The position numbers were made by a program, and so were the translations under genes. From Opitutaceae bacterium (GTDB lineage Bacteria; Verrucomicrobiota; Verrucomicrobiia; Opitutales; Opitutaceae): a DNA stretch of 10,701 bases. Shown piece by piece: positions 5,766 through 10,701 of the stretch. Location: positions 1 to 10,701 of the forward strand of contig JADLBI010000050.1 in the NCBI GenBank assembly GCA_020847775.1, in the 5' to 3' direction. The notes under the pieces are model-generated. The model did no database searches, had not been told where the DNA came from, and saw only the letters and a list, made by a program, of their open reading frames with translations. Within the stretch, counting starts at the first letter, position 1; each line of letters opens with the position of its first letter.

Positions 5766-8120
5766 CTAGCTGAGTAGACTGCGCAAATCGGCTAAAGAGA
5801 GTTTCGCCGAGGCCGCGTCGCTCGCTTCGAAAACACCGGCCAGCAGCACGCGTTTTTCCTCATGCAGCGCGAGGACTTTCTCCTCCACCGTGCCGCCGCA
5901 AATGAGTTTGTAGCTGGTGACGGTGCGATTTTGACCGATGCGGTGCGCGCGGTCGGTGGCCTGGGCCTCGACGGCGGGGTTCCACCACGGATCGAGATGC
6001 ACGACGGTGTCGGCACCGGTGAGATTGAGACCGGTGCCGCCTGCTTTGAGCGAGAGCAAGAACAGCGGGATGTCGGGCGAGTTTTGAAACTGGTCCACCG
6101 ATGTTTGGCGGTCGCGGGCCGACATCGAGCCGTCGAGATAACAGTGGGCGAGGCCGAGCGCGTCTAGCTCCGGGCGCAGCAAGGCGAGCAGCGAGGTGAA
6201 TTGGGAAAACACGAGCACACGGTGTCCGTCGTCGACGGCCTCCTCGAGCAGTTCGCGCAGAACCTCGAGTTTGGTGGAGTCCGCCGCCGGAGATGCCGGG
6301 GCGACGAGTCGCGGGTCGCAACAAATCTGCCGCAAACGGAGGAGCTGCGTGAGCGTGGCCATGCGCAGCCGACCCTCGCTGGCACCGCCGGCGGCGAGAT
6401 CGATCAACTCGCGTTCGGATTTTTCCTGCCATTCGCGGTAGAGGGCGGCTTGGCCGGGGGTGGGCTCGCACCAAAGCACCTGCTCGATTTTATCGGGCAA
6501 CTCGGGCGCGACCGATTGTTTGGTGCGGCGGAGGATGTAGGGCGCGGTGCGTTGGCGCAGGCGTTGGTCGTGCCAGTCGCGTTCCTCGCCGCGCGCGCCC
6601 GCGGGCATGACCTCGATCAGGCCCGGCATGAGGAAGGCGAACAACGAGCGCAGGTCGTCGAAGGAGTTTTCCAGCGGTGTGCCGGTGAGCACAAAGCGCG
6701 TGGTGGCGCGCAGGGTGCGGAGGGCGGAGGCGTTTTGCGAGTGGCGGTTTTTGATGTGTTGCGCCTCGTCGGCGATGGCGCAGGCGAAAGCGACTTCGGC
6801 GAATATTTTTCGGTCGCGGGCCAGCGTGCCGTAGCTGGTGATGACGAGATCGTGCCCGGCGAAATCCCGCGCACCGCGCAGGCGCTGGTTGCCGTGATGG
6901 ACGAATACTCGCAGTTGCGGGGTGAAGCGGGCGGACTCGCGCCGCCAGTTTTCCAGCAGCGACGCCGGCACGACGACGAGGCGCGTGGTGGCCGCGTCAC
7001 GCGGCAGAGCGGCGAACAAGGCGAGGGCTTGGAGGGTTTTGCCGAGGCCCATCTCGTCGGCCAACACGCCGCCGAGATTCTGGCGGTGCAAATACCAGAG
7101 CCACGCTACGCCGAGGCGTTGGTAAGGGCGCAGTTGCGCCGCCAATTCCGGTGGCATGGGCGCGGGCGGCAGCGTGGTGAGTTCGCGCAGGGCGTGGCTG
7201 CGCTCATCCCACTCGGCAGTGGGTTGAAAATGCGGCGAGAGCTCGTCGAGGATGGCCTGCGCCTCCGGCACCCGCGCGCGGGAGATTCGCAGCGAGGTGT
7301 GCGCGGCGGCGCCGGTCTGCGGCGCGGACGAAAGAGCGCGCTGGGCCTTGGCGAGCCGGGCGAGGTGATCTTGATCGAACAGATAAACACGACCTTGGTG
7401 CTCGATGTAGTTGCGGCCGGTTGCGAGGGCGTCGCGGACAGCGGCTTCGGGCGAATCGCCCGCCTGTAGATCGAGATCGAGCACAAAGTCGGCTCCGCTG
7501 GACTTAACCGAGGCGTTGACGCGTGCGTCTTGAATATGGGCGGTGCGTTGGGTGAAGCCGGGGGTGAACTCGATGTCGAAGTTTTCACGCAGGCGGTGGC
7601 CGTGTTCGGCGAGGAGATTGAGCACCTTGTGTCGGTCGCGCAGCCACCACTTGCGATTGGATGGCTCGAGGGAAAACCCGCTCGTCTTGAGGAAATCGAG
7701 CATCGAGCCGTAGCCCGGGTGTTCGCGGGAGGGTAGCGTGATCGAGAGGAAGTGCTCACTACCGTCCACGGTCGCTGGGGTTAGATCGCGAGAGGATGCG
7801 CGTCGAGGCGATGGGGCGGTTGCGGTGGGTTTTTCCGCCACTGGATCGACGAGCAGGTGAGCGTGGCGCCACGGGCCGGGGCGGCCGTTCTCGGCGAACA
7901 CCGGCAACGAGCCGGCGGCGGTGGCGAGTTCGCGCAATTGCGCGCGGCTAAGCTGGATGAATTTGGGCGGCTGCGTGGTGCCGCACCAACGTTGCAGCAA
8001 GGCGAGGGCGGGCAACAACGCCGCACCGGGCGGGCGACTAAGATCGATCTCCACGCGCAGCGGGACGGCGTCGCGCTGGATGGCAGCGGCCAGATTGGGA
8101 GGCAGGTGGACTACGAGCAT
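5766..8120 (-). CDS. SNF2-family DEAD/DEAH-box helicase-like ATPase
   Basis: This is a complete SNF2/HepA-like DNA-dependent ATPase of 784 residues. Both ATPase lobes are intact: LRPYQRLGVAWLWYL, motif I DEMGLGKT at 355-362, Walker B DEAQ at 451-454 followed by HIKN, LTGTPLEN, YILRRTK, LRLRQICCDP, VLVFSQFTSLL, SLKAGGTGLNL, DPWWNPAVEAQATDR and HRIGQ at 726-730. The ~310-residue N-terminal half lacks a SWIM zinc finger. It has a basic/proline-rich linker near 96-122 and then a region with WWLRDRHKVLNLL and an acidic beta-rich stretch, of a kind seen in large bacterial SNF2 proteins. The start is the ATG at 8120, 6 nt after the stop of the upstream membrane-protein gene; no clear Shine-Dalgarno is visible, so translational coupling is likely. 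It shares its ATPase core but not its N-terminus with the plus-strand SNF2 gene of this window, so the two are old paralogues, not a recent duplication. Substrate and partner are unknown. Confidence 0.95.
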   Translation of the reverse strand: MLVVHLPPNLAAAIQRDAVPLRVEIDLSRPPGAALLPALALLQRWCGTTQPPKFIQLSRAQLRELATAAGSLPVFAENGRPGPWRHAHLLVDPVAEKPTATAPSPRRASSRDLTPATVDGSEHFLSITLPSREHPGYGSMLDFLKTSGFSLEPSNRKWWLRDRHKVLNLLAEHGHRLRENFDIEFTPGFTQRTAHIQDARVNASVKSSGADFVLDLDLQAGDSPEAAVRDALATGRNYIEHQGRVYLFDQDHLARLAKAQRALSSAPQTGAAAHTSLRISRARVPEAQAILDELSPHFQPTAEWDERSHALRELTTLPPAPMPPELAAQLRPYQRLGVAWLWYLHRQNLGGVLADEMGLGKTLQALALFAALPRDAATTRLVVVPASLLENWRRESARFTPQLRVFVHHGNQRLRGARDFAGHDLVITSYGTLARDRKIFAEVAFACAIADEAQHIKNRHSQNASALRTLRATTRFVLTGTPLENSFDDLRSLFAFLMPGLIEVMPAGARGEERDWHDQRLRQRTAPYILRRTKQSVAPELPDKIEQVLWCEPTPGQAALYREWQEKSERELIDLAAGGASEGRLRMATLTQLLRLRQICCDPRLVAPASPAADSTKLEVLRELLEEAVDDGHRVLVFSQFTSLLALLRPELDALGLAHCYLDGSMSARDRQTSVDQFQNSPDIPLFLLSLKAGGTGLNLTGADTVVHLDPWWNPAVEAQATDRAHRIGQNRTVTSYKLICGGTVEEKVLALHEEKRVLLAGVFEASDAASAKLSLADLRSLLS

Positions 8121-8126
8121 GGCCCG

Positions 8127-8849
8127 CTATTTTTGGGTTGGGCCCGGGGCTTGCCGCTGCGGTTGCATCAACTCGTCAAGTGTCAGCCCCGTGGCGGCTT
8201 GCAGGCCCTTCATAAAGCGCCAGAGCGCGAGCATCATCACGGCCATGCTGGGCAACACGATCACGGGCCAGCTCCACAGATGCATCTGGCCGAGCTCGGC
8301 GTTGAACGCCTCGGTGCCCGCTGGACTTTTGAGCAGGTAGCGCGCGAGCCCGTAGTTGAGCCCGGCGCTGACGAAGAAGGAGAGGGCGAGCAATTTGCTG
8401 GCGCCGCGCATGAGTCGGGCGAAGTCCGCCCGGGTGCGGCGTTCATCCAAGAGCGACTCGATGCGCGGCACATCCATGATTTGCGGGTTGTAAAGGATCT
8501 CCTGCACGAGCGGCAGTTTGGCGCGCATGGAGAGGAGGACCGCGCCACCAATAATGGACGGGACGGCGGCTTCTTTGATCGCAAACCAGAAGCCGTCCAG
8601 GTGCATCAGGCCCAGGCCGCCCGAAATGAGCACGCTGGCGAAGCCGATGGCGGAAATAAAATTCACGCGTCGCCGCCGGATGAAATCCTGCACGCCGTAG
8701 CCGACCGGGAAGGCGAGGGCCACGACGAGCCCAAGATTGGGGCCGAGCGCTTGGTCGCCGCTGAACTTGGTCAGCACCAAGGTGGGCAGGGCGACGTTGC
8801 AAATCAGGTTGACGAGCAGGTTCTCGCGTTTGGGCGCCGAAGAGGACAT
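8127..8849 (-). CDS. VC0807-family integral membrane protein
   Basis: This is a 240-residue multi-pass inner-membrane protein resembling the VC0807 family, whose function is not established. Six hydrophobic segments are visible at about 11-27, 37-55, 63-82, 89-107, 150-172 and 193-213. Family-like features include NLICNVALPTLVL near the N-terminus, GPNLGLVVALAFPVGYG at 36-52, IKEAAVPSIIGGAVLLSM at 91-108, LSFFVSAGLNYGLA at 156-169, FNAELGQM at 182-189 and GLTLDEL at 221-227. I chose the ATG at 8849. An upstream ATG at 8921 would add 24 polar residues and would consume most of the divergent promoter region, so it is less likely. The gene is first in a probable two-gene operon with the downstream SNF2 ATPase (6-nt gap) and is divergent from pdxJ. 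Transport is a possible role, but no substrate can be read from the sequence. Confidence 0.8.
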   Translation of the reverse strand: MSSSAPKRENLLVNLICNVALPTLVLTKFSGDQALGPNLGLVVALAFPVGYGVQDFIRRRRVNFISAIGFASVLISGGLGLMHLDGFWFAIKEAAVPSIIGGAVLLSMRAKLPLVQEILYNPQIMDVPRIESLLDERRTRADFARLMRGASKLLALSFFVSAGLNYGLARYLLKSPAGTEAFNAELGQMHLWSWPVIVLPSMAVMMLALWRFMKGLQAATGLTLDELMQPQRQAPGPTQK

Positions 8850-8880
8850 GGGTGGCGGGCCATGAAAGCCGACGGAGGGA

Positions 8881-8910
8881 GAATCACACAAGCCCGCGTT
8901 TTCCTGATTC
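8881..8910. promoter_or_regulatory. Interrupted inverted repeat in divergent promoter region
   Basis: GAATCA at 8881-8886 is mirrored by TGATTC at 8905-8910 with an 18-nt spacer. Allowing one bulge, the flanking GG (8878-8879) and CC (8911-8912) extend the symmetry. It sits in the 96-nt region that must hold promoters for both the VC0807-family/SNF2 operon and the pdxJ operon, so an operator for a dimeric regulator is conceivable. A chance occurrence cannot be excluded, and I could not place convincing -10/-35 boxes on either strand. Confidence 0.25.
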
Positions 8911-8945
8911 CCTGCCCCCAAGATTTCGGTTTTATTGGCCCATCC

Positions 8946-9689
8946 ATGATTCTACTTGGCCTGAATATCGACCATTGCGCCACGGTCCGGCAGGCGCGTT
9001 ACCGCGCGTCGGGCGCGGCGGCCGGGGGCGTGGTTGAACCCGATCCGGTGGCGCTGGCGCTCGAAGCGGAGCGCGCCGGCGCCGACGGCATCACCGTGCA
9101 TTTGCGCGAGGATCGCCGTCATGTGCAGGACCGCGACATCTGGCGCTTGCGCGAGTGCATCGCCACCCGGCTCAATCTGGAGATGGCCTGCACGCCGGAA
9201 ATGACCAAGCTGGCCTTGGAGCTGAAACCCGACTCGGTATGCCTTGTGCCGGAGAGCCGGGAAGAAATCACCACCGAGGGCGGGCTCGACGTCGTGCGCC
9301 ACCACGAGCGGGTTAAGTCCTGTGTCGAGGCGATGAACGCGGCGGGCATCAAGACGAGTTTGTTCATCGATCCGGATGAGCCGCAAATCGAGTTGGCCGC
9401 CCAACTGGGCGCGCCGTGGATCGAGCTGCACACCGGAGCCTACGCCAATGCGTATTATGGCACGGGGCGGGCGGCGGAATTCCAGCGCCTGCGGATCGGT
9501 TGCGCGCTAGGCCATGATCGTGGCCTCGTCGTCAACGCCGGGCATGGCATCAACTATGTGAACATCGCCGAGGTGCGCGCGCTGCCGCATCTGCACGAGC
9601 TCAACATCGGCCACAGCATCATCAGCCGCGCGTTGTTCACGGGCATCGGCGAAGCGGTGCGCGAAATGAAAGCGCGGATGAACGCATGA
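8946..9689 (+). CDS. pdxJ: Pyridoxine 5'-phosphate synthase PdxJ
   Basis: PdxJ condenses 3-amino-2-oxopropyl phosphate with 1-deoxy-D-xylulose 5-phosphate to form pyridoxine 5'-phosphate, the ring-closing step of DXP-dependent vitamin B6 synthesis in the cytoplasm. The 247-residue protein aligns with E. coli PdxJ over its full length. LLGLNIDHCATVRQAR opens it. ITVHLREDRRH carries H52 (E. coli H45), LNLEMA carries E79 (E. coli E72), and EEITTEGGLDV, SLFIDPDE, IELHTGAYA, VVNAGHGINY with H200, and HELNIGHSII follow in order. A loop after R18 is about nine residues longer than in E. coli before PDPV. The same frame is open far upstream (from 7857), but that part lies antisense to the minus-strand genes and has no PdxJ similarity; the ATG at 8946 fits the family N-terminus exactly. 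No Shine-Dalgarno is visible. It overlaps acpS by ATGA. Confidence 0.97.
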   Translation: MILLGLNIDHCATVRQARYRASGAAAGGVVEPDPVALALEAERAGADGITVHLREDRRHVQDRDIWRLRECIATRLNLEMACTPEMTKLALELKPDSVCLVPESREEITTEGGLDVVRHHERVKSCVEAMNAAGIKTSLFIDPDEPQIELAAQLGAPWIELHTGAYANAYYGTGRAAEFQRLRIGCALGHDRGLVVNAGHGINYVNIAEVRALPHLHELNIGHSIISRALFTGIGEAVREMKARMNA

Positions 9690-10102
9690 GCGCGATGGCT
9701 TTCACTTTGCCGCCCGGCGGCGTGTTACTCGGGCTCGGCTGCGATCTGATCGAGGTTGAGCGCATTCGCGGGGTGCTCGAGCGCCACGGCGAACGGTTTC
9801 TCAACCGCACGTTCACGGCCGAGGAGCAGGCCTATTGCAGCGGCATCAAGTTTTCGCACAAGCATTATGCCGCGCGCTGGGCGGCGAAGGAAGCGGTGTC
9901 GAAGGCCTTCACGACGGGCATCGGTTCGCACCTCGATTGGACCTCGATCTCGGTTTACCACGGCGCGCGCAACGAGCCGCTGGTGCGGCTGGATGAAAAG
10001 GCGGCGACCCTCTTGCGCGAGCTCGGCGGCACGGGAGTCATGGTTTCGCTATCGCACACCGAAACGCACGCGATGGCCGTCGCGGCGCTGATCCGCGCTT
10101 GA
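9686..10102 (+). CDS. acpS: Holo-[acyl-carrier-protein] synthase AcpS
   Basis: AcpS transfers the 4'-phosphopantetheine arm of coenzyme A to a serine of apo-acyl carrier protein, activating fatty acid synthesis; it acts as a cytoplasmic trimer and needs Mg2+. The 138-residue protein has the two group-I phosphopantetheinyl-transferase signatures: GLGCDLIEVERI at 16-27 with metal ligand D20, and WAAKEAVSKAF at 65-75 with E69. It ends with the conserved SLSHTETHAMAVA. The N-terminus is about 11 residues longer than in compact AcpS proteins; M4 is an alternative start, but the ATGA overlap with pdxJ supports the first ATG through translational coupling. The pdxJ-acpS order is also found in E. coli and other proteobacteria. 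Confidence 0.96.
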   Translation: MSAMAFTLPPGGVLLGLGCDLIEVERIRGVLERHGERFLNRTFTAEEQAYCSGIKFSHKHYAARWAAKEAVSKAFTTGIGSHLDWTSISVYHGARNEPLVRLDEKAATLLRELGGTGVMVSLSHTETHAMAVAALIRA

Positions 10103-10105
10103 AGC

Positions 10106-10624
10106 ATGGACGCGGACGAACCCAAGCCGCCGCCGCCGTCCCGGTTGTCCAAGACGCCGTCGTGGCTCATGCTGGGTTTCGTGCTGGGCGCGGGGTTCGT
10201 TTGGCTGCTGCCAAGACCGGGCCCGCGAATCATCGAGGTGCCGGTCAAGGACAACACGCCGCCACCGCTGATCGCGTTGAGCACGAAGCCCGATCTCAGC
10301 GAACTGGAGGCGGTGTGGAACGACTGGCAGCAATACGCGGTTTGGGATAACGACCGCACGGAGGTCGCGATGTGGGATGCCGCGGTCGGGAAATATGCGC
10401 GGTTTTACGAGGTGTTGCGCGTGGATGGCGTGTTTTATTTCCGCTCCATACCCACCCTGACGCGGCCGGTGCTCACGCATGGGGTGAGCACGTCCGCGCC
10501 CCTGCTGTTCACCGAGCCGGATGGACGCCGCGAGGAGTGGCTGCGTCAACACGATGAGGAAACGTGGAAGGCGATCCAGAATTCGATCAAACAGCGCACC
10601 TCGCCGCCGCCGAAGGAGGACTGA
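10106..10624 (+). CDS. Hypothetical single-pass membrane protein
   Basis: I do not recognise this 172-residue protein. A proline-rich, charged N-terminus (residues 1-19, with KPPPPSRLSK) precedes one hydrophobic segment at about 20-36 (WLMLGFVLGAGFVWLLP). A soluble domain of about 135 residues follows, rich in tryptophan and acidic residues (SELEAVWNDWQQYAVW at 65-80, YARFYEVLRVDGVFYF at 97-112). The tail is basic and proline-rich. The basic stretch before the helix suggests N-in topology with the C-terminal domain in the periplasm; alternatively the segment is an uncleaved signal anchor. It starts 3 nt after acpS and ends 1 nt before the next start codon, so it is clearly part of the operon. 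Its coding bias matches its neighbours. A link to cell envelope or lipid metabolism is only a guess from the acpS neighbour. Confidence 0.85.
   Translation: MDADEPKPPPPSRLSKTPSWLMLGFVLGAGFVWLLPRPGPRIIEVPVKDNTPPPLIALSTKPDLSELEAVWNDWQQYAVWDNDRTEVAMWDAAVGKYARFYEVLRVDGVFYFRSIPTLTRPVLTHGVSTSAPLLFTEPDGRREEWLRQHDEETWKAIQNSIKQRTSPPPKED
10613..10620 (+). promoter_or_regulatory. Strong Shine-Dalgarno for the last gene
   Basis: AAGGAGGA lies 5 nt before the ATG at 10626, inside the 3' end of the preceding gene. It is the only near-perfect ribosome binding site in the window and fixes the start of the truncated downstream gene. Confidence 0.75.
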
Positions 10625-10625
10625 C

Positions 10626-10701
10626 ATGGCGCGATCATGGGCTCATCCGATACTCTCGGCCGAGGAAACCCGGGCGCTGGAGCGAAGCTGGTTCGGCAGC
10701 G
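10626..10701 (+). CDS. Probable NAD(P)H-hydrate epimerase/repair enzyme (YjeF-like), 3' partial
   Basis: Only 25 complete codons are present before the window ends. The peptide contains HPILSAEETRALER at residues 7-20, resembling the beginning of the YjeF N-terminal domain, where a short strand leads into a helix with an E-x-x-x-L-E pattern. These enzymes epimerise R-NAD(P)H hydrate to the S form, and bifunctional versions add an ADP/ATP-dependent dehydratase that restores NAD(P)H. Known neighbourhoods that place yjeF-type genes beside acpS support the call. The start is set by a strong ribosome binding site and lies 1 nt after the preceding stop. With so little sequence the assignment remains tentative. 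Confidence 0.55.
   Translation, partial: MARSWAHPILSAEETRALERSWFGS

Noticed and set aside
6201..7469. 422-codon plus-strand ORF opposite the second SNF2 gene
   Set aside because: It is the mirror frame of a GC-rich gene whose minus-strand reading carries all SNF2 motifs; the plus reading has no recognisable domain.
3..8120. A defence island built on the two SNF2 genes (DISARM-like or similar)
   Set aside because: No methylase, nuclease, DUF1998 or phospholipase-D-like gene is present between or beside them; neighbours are transport, envelope and cofactor genes.
7857..8945. Long open plus-strand frame continuous with pdxJ (would give a 610-residue protein)
   Set aside because: It lies antisense to two well-supported genes, has low-complexity Gly/Arg/Glu-rich composition with no family resemblance, and PdxJ is complete from the ATG at 8946. 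It is a by-product of high GC content.

Overview
The window is GC-rich and densely coding. It looks like chromosomal housekeeping and mildly accessory DNA from a Gram-negative bacterium, most likely Verrucomicrobiota and probably near the Opitutales. That placement is an inference from the style of the SNF2 proteins, the extended PdxJ loop and the general codon and GC character. No transposase, integrase, phage gene, CRISPR array or toxin-antitoxin pair is visible.

Layout. Nt 3-2504 (+) is the 3' part of a SNF2-family helicase-like ATPase; its start lies outside the window. A strong GC hairpin follows. Nt 2646-4412 (+) is a ClcB-type chloride channel/transporter with two C-terminal CBS domains. 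Convergent to it, nt 4542-5345 (-) is an ElyC-like DUF218 membrane protein linked to envelope biogenesis. Then comes a tRNA-His(GTG) gene on the minus strand (5556-5633), with a good -35 box upstream and a weak terminator-like hairpin downstream. A second, clearly different SNF2 ATPase occupies 5766-8120 (-). It lies 6 nt after a VC0807-family integral membrane protein (8127-8849, -), so the two probably form a two-gene operon.

A 96-nt divergent intergenic region, holding an interrupted inverted repeat, separates that operon from a plus-strand operon: pdxJ (8946-9689), acpS (9686-10102, ATGA overlap), a single-pass membrane protein of unknown function (10106-10624), and the first 25 codons of a probable NAD(P)H-hydrate repair gene (10626 onward). 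This operon groups cofactor functions: pyridoxal phosphate synthesis, 4'-phosphopantetheine transfer to acyl carrier protein, and probably repair of hydrated NAD(P)H.

I see no convincing new multi-gene system. The points most worth a second look are the two divergent SNF2 paralogues 3.3 kb apart, the decayed SWIM-like segment in the first, the tight coupling of the second to a membrane protein, the CLC protein without the usual internal proton glutamate, and the unknown membrane protein between acpS and the NAD(P)H-repair gene.
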